A stretch of 64,000 bases of DNA from Streptomyces canus 299MFChir4.1 (GTDB taxonomy: Bacteria > Actinomycetota > Actinomycetes > Streptomycetales > Streptomycetaceae): NCBI RefSeq assembly GCF_000383615.1, contig NZ_KB911592.1, positions 62,001-126,000 on the forward strand, in the 5' to 3' direction. The notes beneath the pieces were generated by a model that was given only the letters and a program-made list of their open reading frames with translations, did no database searches and had not been told where the DNA came from. Shown here piece by piece: positions 1 to 8,444 of the stretch (positions are counted from its first letter, which is position 1; the number at the start of each line of letters is the position of its first letter). Position numbers and translations under genes: made by a program.

Positions 1-627
1 CTTGTCCTGCGGGACTGGCAGCGCGGGCGGCCGACGATAGCAGCCCATGAAGAGGCCGGCCCCGAGCAGCGCGACGAAGCCGCCGGTCAGCAGTGTCGCC
101 CGCCAGCCGAACTCCTCGGCGACGAGTGGGAGTACGGCCGAGGCGAGCGCTGCCCCCAGCGGCAGCCCGGCCTGTCGGATACCCATCGCGAAGCCGCGCT
201 GTGACGCGTCGAACCAGGAAGCCACCGATTTGCTCCCACCCGGCTGGACGGTGCTGTATCCCGTGCCGACCACCAGCAGTGCGAGCAGCAGGGCGGTGTA
301 TCCCGGCGCCAGGCTCCCCGCGCCCAGAGCCAGCGCGACCACCCCGGCCCCGATCCCGACCACCCAGCGCTCGCTGTGGCGGTCCAGCAGCTCGCCGGCC
401 ACCAGCAGCCCGGCCAGCGGCACGAGTTGGGCCGCCGAGACCAGCAGACCCAGCTGCGCCGTGCTCAGGTCCAGGGCACTCTGAAGGTGGACGCCGAGCG
501 CTCCTATGCCGCCGACGAAGAACCCGGCCGCGGCCTGGGTGAAGGTGGCGATGCCCAGCACGATCCAGCGATAGCGCCACGGGTCGCGGTCCGGGGATCC
601 GGCGCGTTCGGCGGTTTGTCGTGTCAT
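1..627 (-). CDS. MFS transporter, C-terminal part cut off by window edge
   Basis: The minus-strand frame opens at ATG 627-625 and runs without a stop to the left edge, giving 209 residues. After a short polar N-terminus (MTRQTAERAGSPDRD) come alternating hydrophobic segments, with the loop LLDRHSERW between the second and third, which corresponds to the MFS signature loop after TM2. About six membrane segments are visible, i.e. the N-terminal half of a 12-TM permease. The substrate cannot be told. It is the first gene of its unit, and an inverted repeat lies just upstream. Family assignment is fairly sure, function is not. Confidence 0.8.
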   Translation of the reverse strand, partial: MTRQTAERAGSPDRDPWRYRWIVLGIATFTQAAAGFFVGGIGALGVHLQSALDLSTAQLGLLVSAAQLVPLAGLLVAGELLDRHSERWVVGIGAGVVALALGAGSLAPGYTALLLALLVVGTGYSTVQPGGSKSVASWFDASQRGFAMGIRQAGLPLGAALASAVLPLVAEEFGWRATLLTGGFVALLGAGLFMGCYRRPPALPVPQDK

Positions 628-642
628 GCCGACCACACTGTT

Positions 643-671
643 GTAAGGGTCTTGTGCGGCTCAACCCTTAC
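643..671. promoter_or_regulatory. Inverted repeat upstream of the MFS gene
   Basis: GTAAGGGT (643-650) and its exact complement ACCCTTAC (664-671) are separated by 13 bases and sit 16 bases upstream of the MFS start codon. Spacing and position suit an operator for a repressor, but no regulator gene is adjacent inside the window. It could also be a small hairpin in the leader. Confidence 0.35.
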
Positions 672-821
672 GGCGGGGATGCACTGCCGCGCCCGCAGAT
701 CTCATGCTGGAGCGCCCGGTGTCAGCGGACGATCCCGGCCGCGCCCAGACCGCACTGAACCCCTGGGAGGGGATCGTCTACGCCGCCGGGGAGCAGGATC
801 GTGCCGATCTGCTGACCTGCA

Positions 822-1082
822 TTACCGGGACGCGGAACAGCCGCTCGGTTCCAGGAAGTAGCTGTCGTGTCGGGTCTTGGCTCCAGAGGACCGTGCACCC
901 AGCTCCACCTTGTACAGGCCGAATTCCCCGCCGGTCGACTCGTTGGTGGCGAGGTAGTGGGTAGAGCCGCCGGGAGAGGAGATGTCCGGTGGGCTGTCGG
1001 CCGGGCGGAAGGCCGCGTTCACTTCGCCCTTGTTGCCGTGGTAGCGGGCTTCCGGGTACTCGAAGTATTCCGGGTACGACAC
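822..1082 (-). pseudogene. Cupin-domain protein remnant (N-terminal piece)
   Basis: The minus frame encodes a start typical of actinobacterial small cupins: MSYPE, then ARYHGNKGEVNAAFRPAD, then THYLAT and STGGEFGLYKVEL. In intact relatives this stretch precedes the histidine-rich metal-binding beta barrel. Here the reading degenerates after about residue 65 (SSGAKTRHDSYF) and stops at 86 residues, so both cupin motifs are missing. I read it as a 3'-truncated relic. Identification rests on recalled family sequence, not on a search. The neighbouring PPOX gene is also broken. Confidence 0.55.
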
Positions 1083-1140
1083 GGTGCGCTGGACTCAGTG
1101 TCCGCGAAATTGTTGGGCGGACACGGCTGTTGATCAGGTC

Positions 1141-1459
1141 ATGACTCAAGGACCAGCACCTGTCCCACTGTCCGACGAAGCCCTCTCCCCATCCCCACCT
1201 GACCACCATGCTGTACAGCCGGGACCCTGAGGCCCGCATCGTGCGGTTCTCGACGACGGTCGACCGTGTCAAGGTCGGACACCTGCGGCGCGATCCGCGT
1301 GCCTCGCTGCATGTACAGGGCGGCGACGTGTGGTCGTTCGCCGTGGCCGATGGCGAGGCCGAGGTCTCCGAGATCACGAGGGTTCCTGGGGATGCGGTTG
1401 GTCGAGAACTGCTCGGAATGATCCCGCAGTACGGAACAGCACTCGACGTCAACGGCTAG
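1141..1459 (+). pseudogene. PPOX-fold (F420/FMN-dependent) oxidoreductase with two internal deletions
   Basis: ATG 1141 begins MTQGPAPVPLSDEAL, the usual start of a TIGR03618-type PPOX-class F420-dependent protein. The frame is then lost. The family continues in another frame from about 1183 with HPHLTTMLYS, followed by ARIVRFSTTVDRVKVGHL, RRDPRASLHVQ and VWSFAVADGEAEV. Near the end, MIPQ is joined directly to YGTALDVNG and a stop, where intact relatives have about 30 more residues in between. So one out-of-frame deletion removed part of the first beta strands and one in-frame deletion shortened the C-terminus. The remaining frame is open from 1208, but the flavin-binding fold is incomplete. 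Confidence 0.65.
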
Positions 1460-1982
1460 GACGAATCGGTCCGTGCTGGTCATAGCCACTCGCTGACGGC
1501 TGCGACCGGCACGGTCGCGCGACAGCGGACGGCGAGGTTGTCGTACCCTTGCCGCACCGCGACCACGACGGAAACCGCACCGCGCCGCCGACGCTGTCTG
1601 CATCGTTGACCTACGCGCGCCGGGCAGTCAGGCGGCGAGTGAGACGGCGTCGGAAGTACAAGGTGCGCGAGACGACCGGGACGACCGTCGGCGCGATCAC
1701 CGGCCCCCTGGCCGCTCCCGGCAGTCTGCTGATCGGCGGGTTAGGTTCGACTACGACGGCCGACTTCAGTGGGCCACCAGCGAGTGCGGACCCCACACGG
1801 GCTGTTTTGAACCAACGCCAGATCATGGACCAACCGGCACGCGCTGTGATGTCCCTGCCGAGTGGTGGGTGCTCCCCCGCCGTGTGGCTGGAGCTGCCGC
1901 TCGCCAGGCCGTCGGGACCGATCGGGGCCTTAAGGTCGAGTCGGCATGGCCGTACGGCATGAACGAAGGTGAGGCTGAAAGC
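1460..1982. other. Non-coding stretch before the two-component system
   Basis: No convincing gene is seen. Open frames here are long only because of GC skew and lack family motifs. The stretch 1615-1660 is rich in CGG/CGC and could be an eroded coding end on the minus strand (Arg-rich). The promoter of the response-regulator gene must lie in its last part. Confidence 0.4.
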
Positions 1983-2654
1983 GTGATCCGGGTAGTGGTG
2001 GTGGACGACGAGGCACTGGTCCGCTCGGGCTTCGAACTCATTCTGGGCGCGTCCGAGGACATCGAGGTCGTCGCGACCGCGAGCGGCTGCGAGGCCGTGG
2101 AGACCGTCCGCCGGGAGCAGCCCGACGTGGTGCTGCTGGACATCCGGATGCCCGATGTCGACGGACTCACCGTCCTGCGCGAACTGCGCACGATGCCGGA
2201 CGCTCCGGTGGTGGCGATGCTGACGACGTTCGACGCCGACGAGTACATCCTGACCGCGCTGCACTCCGGAGCGGCCGGTTTCCTGCTCAAGGACACCGAG
2301 CCCGAGCAACTCGCCCACCTCGTACGGACCCTGGCCGCGGGCGGTGTGGTGCTCTCCCCCAAGGCGTCGCGGACCCTGCTGCACAGCCACCCCGGCAGCG
2401 GGGCGGCCGTCGACGAGGATGCGGCACGGGTCCAGCTGTTGACCGCCCGCGAGCGTGACGTCCTCGTCCTGGTGGCGGAAGGGCTGTCGAACACCGACAT
2501 CGGGGCCCGCATCCACCTGAGTGCCGGCACGGTCAAGGACCACGTCAGCGCGATCCTCACCAAGCTGCGGGTGACCAGCCGGGTGCAGGCCGCGCTGCTG
2601 GCGCAGCGGGCGGGACTGCTCGACGAGCGCTCCCGGTCGGGGAGCGGGCACTGA
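1983..2654 (+). CDS. NarL/LuxR-family two-component response regulator
   Basis: 223 residues. The receiver domain (about 1-120) starts MIRVVVVDDEALVR, with the phospho-acceptor Asp53 in VVLLDIRMPD, a Thr in MLTTF and the Lys of LLKDTEPEQL. The C-terminal LuxR-type helix-turn-helix (about 150-210) contains LTARERDVLVLVAEG, NTDIGARIHLS and GTVKDHVSAILTKL. GTG 1983 is chosen because GGTGAG lies nine bases upstream. ATG 1959 in the same frame is an alternative giving eight extra residues. The histidine kinase starts 26 bases downstream on the same strand, so the two form one operon. The convergent ABC exporter is a plausible target, by analogy with similar actinobacterial arrangements. Confidence 0.93.
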   Translation: MIRVVVVDDEALVRSGFELILGASEDIEVVATASGCEAVETVRREQPDVVLLDIRMPDVDGLTVLRELRTMPDAPVVAMLTTFDADEYILTALHSGAAGFLLKDTEPEQLAHLVRTLAAGGVVLSPKASRTLLHSHPGSGAAVDEDAARVQLLTARERDVLVLVAEGLSNTDIGARIHLSAGTVKDHVSAILTKLRVTSRVQAALLAQRAGLLDERSRSGSGH

Positions 2655-2680
2655 GCCGCGTCCGCGCGCTGTGGGAGCGT

Positions 2681-3769
2681 GTGCCCGCGCCGGCCGTCGA
2701 CCTCGTCCTGGTCGTCGCGGCGGCCGTGGACGTGTGGCTGAACCTGTTGGACGACACGCGCCTCGCCGTCGCGCTGGCCGCTCTCGGTTGCGCAGCGTTG
2801 GCCTTCCGGCGCCGGTTCCCGCTCGGCGTCTTCCTGCTCACCCTGCCCATCTCGCTGACGCAGCCCGTCGCCGTCGCTCCGCTCGCGGCCCTGTTCACGC
2901 TGGCCGAGCGTTCCCGCAACCGCCCTCTCCTCGCGGTGTGTGTCGCAGTGACCGCCGTCGCGAACAGCACTCCGTGGCCCTTGGCCGGCCTCACCGAGGT
3001 CGGCCGGACCATGACGCTGCTCACCTTCGTTTACGGCCTTGCCACCGCTTCCGCCCCGGTCCTCATCGGACAGCTTCTCCAGGCGCACCGGGACCTGGCG
3101 CGGCGGCTGGTGGAGATCGAGGACGCCAGGGAGCACGAGCGGGCACTGCACGCGCAGGCCGTGCTCGCGCGCGAGCGCGCCCAGTTGGCCCGTGAGATGC
3201 ACGACGTGGTCTCCCACCAGGTCAGTCTGATCGCCGTACGGGCCGGAGCGTTGCAGGTCGCCGCCAAGGACGCGGATGCCAAGGAGGCTGCCCGCACGAT
3301 CCGTTCGCTGAGCGTCACGACGCTCGACGAACTGCGCACCATGGTCACGCTGTTGCGCGCCTCCGGCGGCCACGCCACCGAGCTGACTCCTCAGCCCACC
3401 CTGGCCGACCTGCGCAAACTGGTCGAATCAAGCGGCACCCACGCTGAGTTGTCGGGTGAGCTGCCGCCCACCGTGGGCTCGCCCGCCCAACGGGCCCTCT
3501 ACCGCACGGTCCAAGAGGCACTGACCAATGTCCGCAAGCACGCCCCCGGCGCCACGGCCCGCGTCGAGCTGTGGCAGGACGGCGACCACGTCGGAGTGAC
3601 CGTCACCAACACCCCGCCCACGCGTCCCTCCCTTTCCCTCCCGGGTTCGCAGCAGGGCCTGGTCGGTCTGCGGGAACGGGCCGAGATCCTGCACGGCACA
3701 CTGGAGGCGGGCCCGACCGCGGAGTGCGGCTACCGGGTGCGGCTGCGGATTCCCCTCTGCGCGGACTGA
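2681..3769 (+). CDS. Sensor histidine kinase (HisKA_3 / DesK-NarX type)
   Basis: 362 residues from GTG 2681. The N-terminal 130 residues hold several hydrophobic membrane segments and no large extracellular loop, so the sensor may detect membrane or envelope stress. A coiled linker (RDLARRLVEIEDAREHERA) leads to the dimerisation/phospho-acceptor helix with His174 in LAREMHDVVSHQVSL. The ATPase domain has the N box VQEALTNVRKHA and a G-box region GLVGLRERAEILHG. It is the cognate partner of the regulator just upstream. A few codons upstream of 2681 remain open (only CTG, no ATG/GTG), so the true start could be slightly earlier and overlap the regulator's stop. Confidence 0.92.
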   Translation: MPAPAVDLVLVVAAAVDVWLNLLDDTRLAVALAALGCAALAFRRRFPLGVFLLTLPISLTQPVAVAPLAALFTLAERSRNRPLLAVCVAVTAVANSTPWPLAGLTEVGRTMTLLTFVYGLATASAPVLIGQLLQAHRDLARRLVEIEDAREHERALHAQAVLARERAQLAREMHDVVSHQVSLIAVRAGALQVAAKDADAKEAARTIRSLSVTTLDELRTMVTLLRASGGHATELTPQPTLADLRKLVESSGTHAELSGELPPTVGSPAQRALYRTVQEALTNVRKHAPGATARVELWQDGDHVGVTVTNTPPTRPSLSLPGSQQGLVGLRERAEILHGTLEAGPTAECGYRVRLRIPLCAD

Positions 3770-4037
3770 CCGACCCCTCAAGTAGGCAACGGAGGCCGAC
3801 GCCTTGGCCACCTCTCCGCCCGGCTTGCGACGTTCGTCCAGCTCCCTGTCCTCACCGTGTCCGATTCCGCGCCAGCACAGTGAGAATGCCGGCGCCAGGG
3901 TGACAGCCGTGGTTTCCGCCTCGCCCACGTGCTGACCAGGCGAGCACGCCCCAGCCAAGCAGCAGGACGGTGTCGATGCCGAAGGCGAGGTACTCGATGC
4001 CTGCGGAGCGCCACCGCCCAAGGCCCGCCCCCAGCAT

Positions 4038-4079
4038 GGTTGTCCGGCCGGGAGTGGGGCGGTGGCCGACCGGACAACC
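4038..4079. terminator. Convergent terminator hairpin
   Basis: A 14-base arm starting GGTTGTCCGG (4038-4051) pairs, with one mismatch, to 4066-4079 around a 14-base loop. It lies between the convergent kinase and ABC genes and can serve both strands. The rest of 3770-4093 has no supported gene. A minus frame near 3940-4040 encodes one hydrophobic helix (EYLAFGIDTVLLLGWGVLAW) that may be a relic of a membrane protein. Confidence 0.55.
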
Positions 4080-4093
4080 CGGCGTGGGCTGGG

Positions 4094-5881
4094 TCATCGC
4101 GCGGGCGCCAGGAGCTGGGTTGCCGCCAGTCGCGCGTACAGCCCGTCCTCGGCCACGAGTTGCTCGTGCGTGCCGACGGCCCGGACCCGTCCGGCGTCCA
4201 TGACGACGATCCGGTCGGCGCCGGTCACCGTCGACAGGCGATGGGCCACCACGAGGACGGTGGTCTCGAGGGCCACCTCCACGATGACGTCCCTCAGTGC
4301 CAGTTCGTTGACGGCGTCGAGCTGCGAGGTCGCCTCGTCCAAGAGCAGCAGCCGGGGCCTGCGCAGCAGGGTGCGGGCGATGGCGATGCGCTGCCGCTCA
4401 CCGCCCGACAGCTTCGAACCGCGGTGTCCGACCGGGGTGTCCAGACCGTGCGGCAGGCGCTCGACGAGGGTGTCGAGCCTCGTGCGGGCCAGGACGTCGC
4501 GGATGTCGTCGTCCGTAGCGCCGGGCGCGGCGAAGACCAGGTTCTCCCGCAGTGTGCCGGCCAGCACCGGGGCGTCCTGCTCCACGTATCCGATGGCAGA
4601 CCGAAGCTCGGAAAGGGACCAGTCCCGTACGTCCCTGCCGTCGACGAGGACCCGGCCCTCGCCGGCCTCGTAGAACCGCTCGATGAGGGCGAAGACCGTC
4701 GACTTGCCGGCGCCGGAGGGGCCGACGAAGGCCGTCATCCCGGCGCCCGGTACCTCGAAGCTCACCTGCCGTTGGACGTACGGCCGGCCCGGGCGGTAGC
4801 GGAAGGACACCTCCTCGAATCGGACCGACGCCGGACCCGGCACCGCTGCACCCTGCCTGGGCAGGGCGTCCTCCGGGCCGGCAGTCGGCTCCACCGCCAG
4901 GCGTTCCACCTGCGCGATCCGGGAGATCGCGGCCGCCCCCTCCTGGTACTGGGAGACGGCGTCGACCAGCCTGGACACCGGCTCGATCAGGTAGAAGAGG
5001 TAGAGCAGGAAGGCGATGAGGGTGGACACGGGGATCTCCCCCGACGCCACTCGTGCGCCACCGACACCGAGCACCGCGAGGAAGGCCAGTTGTACGGCGA
5101 GTTCGTCCGCCGAGCCCGCCACGGCCTCCCACTTCGCGCTCTGCACGCCGTGCCGCCACGCCCGCCGCGCCGCCGCCTCCACGCGGACGGTCTCCCGCTC
5201 CTCGGCGCCGGACGCCTTCACCGTACGGAACGCTCCAAGAGCCCGCTCCAGCGCGACGGAGATCTCCCCGACCGCATCCTGCGCCCGCTCGGTGGCCCGC
5301 GCGATCTTCGGCATCACCAGCATGACTGCCCCGCCGACCAGCACGACCACACCGAGCGTCACACCCAGCAGCACGACATCCAGGAACGCCATCACACCGA
5401 CCGCCGCGACGAAGGCGACCGCCCCGGTGGCGGCGGAGACGACCGCCTGGGTGCTGACCGACCGCAGCAACGTGGTGTCCGAGGTGACCCGGGACATCAG
5501 ATCACCCGGCGGGATCCGCTCCCACTCCGCGATCCGCAGCCGCAGCAAGCGCCCCACGAGGGTGCGCCGCGCGGCCAGGACCACCGACTCGGCCGTCCGT
5601 TCCAGCACATACGCGCCGAACGCCTCGACCGCCGTGCCCAGCACCACCAGCACAGTGAGCGCGATCAGGATCCCGGCGATGGTGTCACCCGAGGCCAGCC
5701 GGTCCACCAGCGCCTTCGTGGCCAGGGGCTGCAGCAGTCCCCCGGCGGCCCCGAACAGGGCGCACAGCAGGCCGAGCGCGACGGCCCGCCGGTGCGGGTG
5801 GACGTACGCGTACAGCGCCTTGAGCGTCTCTCGGGCGGACAGGGAAGTCTCATCCGTCGTCGGGGCGGATGCGGTGTTCAC
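4094..5881 (-). CDS. ABC exporter, fused permease-ATPase (MsbA/LmrA type)
   Basis: 595 residues from GTG 5881, with AAAGGA upstream. An N-terminal exporter-type membrane domain (about 30-320, six helices) is followed by a nucleotide-binding domain with Walker A VGPSGAGKST, Q-loop YVEQDAPV, signature LSGGERQRIAIARTLL, Walker B LLLLDEATSQLDA and the switch His in VVAHRLSTV. Such homodimeric half-transporters export lipids, peptides or drugs. The gene is divergent from the DUF418 gene at 6197 and convergent with the two-component system. A deleted copy of the same gene lies at 7.6-8.0 kb. Confidence 0.95.
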   Translation of the reverse strand: MNTASAPTTDETSLSARETLKALYAYVHPHRRAVALGLLCALFGAAGGLLQPLATKALVDRLASGDTIAGILIALTVLVVLGTAVEAFGAYVLERTAESVVLAARRTLVGRLLRLRIAEWERIPPGDLMSRVTSDTTLLRSVSTQAVVSAATGAVAFVAAVGVMAFLDVVLLGVTLGVVVLVGGAVMLVMPKIARATERAQDAVGEISVALERALGAFRTVKASGAEERETVRVEAAARRAWRHGVQSAKWEAVAGSADELAVQLAFLAVLGVGGARVASGEIPVSTLIAFLLYLFYLIEPVSRLVDAVSQYQEGAAAISRIAQVERLAVEPTAGPEDALPRQGAAVPGPASVRFEEVSFRYRPGRPYVQRQVSFEVPGAGMTAFVGPSGAGKSTVFALIERFYEAGEGRVLVDGRDVRDWSLSELRSAIGYVEQDAPVLAGTLRENLVFAAPGATDDDIRDVLARTRLDTLVERLPHGLDTPVGHRGSKLSGGERQRIAIARTLLRRPRLLLLDEATSQLDAVNELALRDVIVEVALETTVLVVAHRLSTVTGADRIVVMDAGRVRAVGTHEQLVAEDGLYARLAATQLLAPAR

Positions 5882-6196
5882 GAAGTTCCTTTCGTCTGCC
5901 AGGTCACGGCGTCACAACCCGGTACGCAGGCCGAATTGCGGAGGCAGTCCTCGCGCTCCTTGAGCCGACGCCGTGCGTCATGCCTCCAGCCTGGAAGCCC
6001 GTCCGCCTCGCGCCCATCCGGCAACTGTCGGGTCCGCCCCCGCCGAGTGGCTGCACATGACCGCCGTCCGGTCGCACCGGAGTCCGGCCAGGCACAGGAA
6101 TCCGCCGGTCGGCAGGACGGCACCCGCCGACCGGCGGGGGAACTCCCGAAGCCTGCCGGATGGTCCGCCCCCGGACGTCCACGCGAGGTTCTCCGT
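5882..6196. promoter_or_regulatory. Divergent promoter region of the ABC exporter and DUF418 gene
   Basis: This 315-base gap carries the control elements of both divergent genes. Two segments recur elsewhere in the window: about 5975-6055 resembles 8219-8297 (shared CTCCAGCCTGG and CCGCCGAGTGGCTG), and about 6120-6165 resembles the reverse complement of the region just upstream of the second DUF418 gene (shared CTCCCGAAGCC and CGGATGGTC). The repeats show that regulatory DNA was copied with the genes. Confidence 0.5.
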
Positions 6197-7444
6197 ATGA
6201 CACAGACACAGCCGCCGCAGGAGACGTCAGGTCTCCCGGAGAGCTCCCCTCCGCAGCCCCGAACCTCATCCGAGGGCGCCGTGCCGGCCACACCAGGTCC
6301 CTCGATGGGACGCCTCGTCGGGGTGGATCTGGCCCGCGCGCTGGCGGTGTTCGGCATGTACGTCGTGCACATCGGTCCCCCGCTGTCCGCCACGACCGGC
6401 GTCGCCAGCTGGATCCGGTACCTGGCGGACGGCCACTCGTCGGTCCTGTTCGCCACTCTCGCCGGGTTCTCCCTGATGCTGCTCGCCGGGCGCCGCGAAC
6501 CGAAGACGGGCCTGGCCGGCCGGCAGGCGAGGGCCCGCATCGCGATCCGCGCCGTGGTCCTGCTGGCACTCGGCACCGCGATGGCCATGGAGTACGGGGG
6601 CGTGATCATCCTCGGCTTCTACGGGGTCTACTTCCTCCTGGCCCTGCCGCTGGTGAAACTGCGCGCCAGGACCCTCGCGATCATCGCGGCCGCGGTCGCC
6701 GTCGTGACACCGCAGTTGGCGTTCGTCCTGACCAACCTGCTGACCGAGTCGGTCCAGCAGAGCATCAACGCCTACGACCCGCTCCGCCGCCTCAGCGAGG
6801 TGGGAGTGCTCGATCTGCTGCTCACCGGCTTCTACCCGGCGCTCACGTGGGTGTCGTTCGTGATCGCGGGTATGGCCCTGGGACGCCTCGACCTGTCCTC
6901 CAGCGCTGTCCAGAAGCGTCTGGCCGCGCTCGGCGCCTCGCTCACCGTGGCCGCGTACGGCATGTCTTTGCTGCTCGCCGGCAAGAGCGCGCTGCGGAGC
7001 CTCGCGGAAGACGGGCCGTCGTCCGGCGGCTCCGGGTCGATGCCCCCCGATGCAGGGTCGTTGCCCGACATGTCCGCGTCGTTTCTCCTGAAGGCCGGGC
7101 CGCACAGCGGTACCACGTTCGACATCATCGGCAGCGTGGGAGTCGCGATCCTCGTGATCGTGGGCGCGACGGTGGCGATGGACCGCCTCCCGCGACTGCG
7201 CCGCCTGGCCAAACCGGTCATCGCCGTGGGCACCATGTCCCTGACGGCCTACGTCGGCCACTTCCTCGCACAGTCCGTGCTGTCACTGCCGGCCGGGACC
7301 GACACCCAGCAGTCCTGGCTGCCCCTGCTCGGGTTCGTCCTCGGGGCGATCGTGTTCGCCGGGGTCTGGTCCCGCTTCTTCCGCCGCGGACCACTGGAAT
7401 ACCTGCTCAACGCGGCCACCAAGCCCGCCAAGTACATCCGGTGA
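6197..7444 (+). CDS. DUF418-family multi-pass membrane protein (copy 1)
   Basis: 415 residues from ATG 6197 (GAGG nine bases upstream). After a Pro/Ser-rich cytoplasmic tail (1-38) comes RLVGVDLARALAVFGMYVVH, typical of the acyltransferase-3/YeiB (DUF418) superfamily, then about ten membrane helices with the conserved LAGFSLMLLAGR, TGLAGRQARARI and, near the C-terminus, GTMSLTAYVGH and WSRFFRRGPLEYLL. Members are thought to move or modify envelope components, but their function is unproven. It may work with the divergent ABC exporter. A close paralogue is encoded at 9520-10788 in the opposite orientation. Confidence 0.9.
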   Translation: MTQTQPPQETSGLPESSPPQPRTSSEGAVPATPGPSMGRLVGVDLARALAVFGMYVVHIGPPLSATTGVASWIRYLADGHSSVLFATLAGFSLMLLAGRREPKTGLAGRQARARIAIRAVVLLALGTAMAMEYGGVIILGFYGVYFLLALPLVKLRARTLAIIAAAVAVVTPQLAFVLTNLLTESVQQSINAYDPLRRLSEVGVLDLLLTGFYPALTWVSFVIAGMALGRLDLSSSAVQKRLAALGASLTVAAYGMSLLLAGKSALRSLAEDGPSSGGSGSMPPDAGSLPDMSASFLLKAGPHSGTTFDIIGSVGVAILVIVGATVAMDRLPRLRRLAKPVIAVGTMSLTAYVGHFLAQSVLSLPAGTDTQQSWLPLLGFVLGAIVFAGVWSRFFRRGPLEYLLNAATKPAKYIR

Positions 7445-7584
7445 GGTTCGGGTCGGGGTGGCTCGGATGCATGCGCCATCCCGGCCCGGACGGCCTGCAC
7501 CGGCCTGGCGCTGACGCACCCGGTCCCTGCTGCACTCGCGCCTTGTCGTTGATGCCCGGCTGGGAGGTGAGTCGGGTGGCCCGG

Positions 7585-7975
7585 CGCTCAGGCAGGAACG
7601 CGATGAGCGTGGACACGGGCATCGCCCCGGACGCGACGCAGGCTCCGCCGACGGCGAGCACCGCGAGGAACGCCGACTCCACGATGAGGTTGTCCGCGGC
7701 AAGCACGGCCTCCCCCTTCGCGCTGCGCACGCCATGGCGCCACGCCCTGCGGGACCGCCTCGAAGCGAGCGGTCTCCCGCGCTCGGCGGTCTGCCGATCT
7801 TCGGCATCACCAGGGCGACGCCCACGCCGACGACCGCGACCACACCGAGCGTGACGCCCAGCTGGACGGCATTGAGGGACGCCAGTACCAGCGCACGCAA
7901 CAGGCCAAGCCTCGGGCTCCCTCTCGCCTCGTCCAAGAAGGCCATGGTGCCGGTGACCGCCAAGATCCCACACCG
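7585..7975 (-). pseudogene. Remnant of a second ABC exporter (membrane-domain piece)
   Basis: Two minus frames carry fragments colinear with the intact exporter at 4.1-5.9 kb: MAFLDE and LGVTLGVVAVV with VALVMPKIGR in one frame, then WRHGVRSAKGEAV and FLAVLAVGGACVASG with MPVSTLIAFL in another. About 40 residues between MPKI and RRAWRHG are missing and the frame changes there. The ATPase domain is absent. It is a dead duplicate, not a functional gene. Confidence 0.7.
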
Positions 7976-7998
7976 CCGGGGGGGCTCCGACGGCCGGC

Positions 7999-8220
7999 TC
8001 ACTGGACCAGTGAGGCCGCCCACGTGGCGAAGAGGTGCACCCCTGCTGCGTAGTACTCAGGACGCACGACGAACAGGACACCGGCGCCCGCCACCAGCGT
8101 CAGGCCGAGAGGTTCCAGCAACCTGCCTCTGCCAGGCGTGATGTCACGGCCCGGTACCTCGATATCGGCCGATGCTCCAGGGGCGGTCTCGGGCTCCTTG
8201 TCGCGAACACGATGTGTCAT
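7999..8220 (-). CDS. Possible 73-aa single-helix membrane protein (doubtful)
   Basis: The frame from ATG 8220 reads MTHRVRDKEPETAPGASA, ends 73 residues later and contains one hydrophobic segment, LGLTLVAGAGVLFVV. No family is recognised. It sits upstream of the ABC remnant and below a copy of the exporter's promoter DNA, so it may be the rearranged start of the dead exporter copy. Expression is unproven. Confidence 0.25.
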   Translation of the reverse strand: MTHRVRDKEPETAPGASADIEVPGRDITPGRGRLLEPLGLTLVAGAGVLFVVRPEYYAAGVHLFATWAASLVQ

Positions 8221-8297
8221 GTCTCCAGCCTGGTCGCCGGGCCGCTCTCCGCACATCCGACGACTGTCCGGCCCACCCCCGCCGAGTGGCTGGAGGA
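8219..8297. repeat. Copy of the ABC/DUF418 promoter segment
   Basis: This segment matches 5975-6055 in order and spacing: CTCCAGCCTGG at the left, CATCCG, ACTGTC, then CCGCCGAGTGGCTG at the right, with scattered substitutions between. It marks the edge of the duplicated module next to the dead exporter copy. Confidence 0.5.
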
Positions 8298-8444
8298 GTT
8301 CAGCCTGAGGTGACAGCCGTCGGGGCTGTGGGGCTGACGCACCGTAAGTACGGCAGCCCCACGAGTCACGCAGCCCAGCCGGGCACCATCAACTCCGCAT
8401 GGCGACGACCGGTGCGTCCGGCTCGTCGGCCTCCGGGGAGCCGG

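Noticed and set aside
3929..7444. A 1171-codon open frame on the plus strand
   Set aside because: Only the part from 6197 is a real protein (DUF418). The upstream part is antisense to the ABC exporter and has no motifs; it is open because of GC skew.
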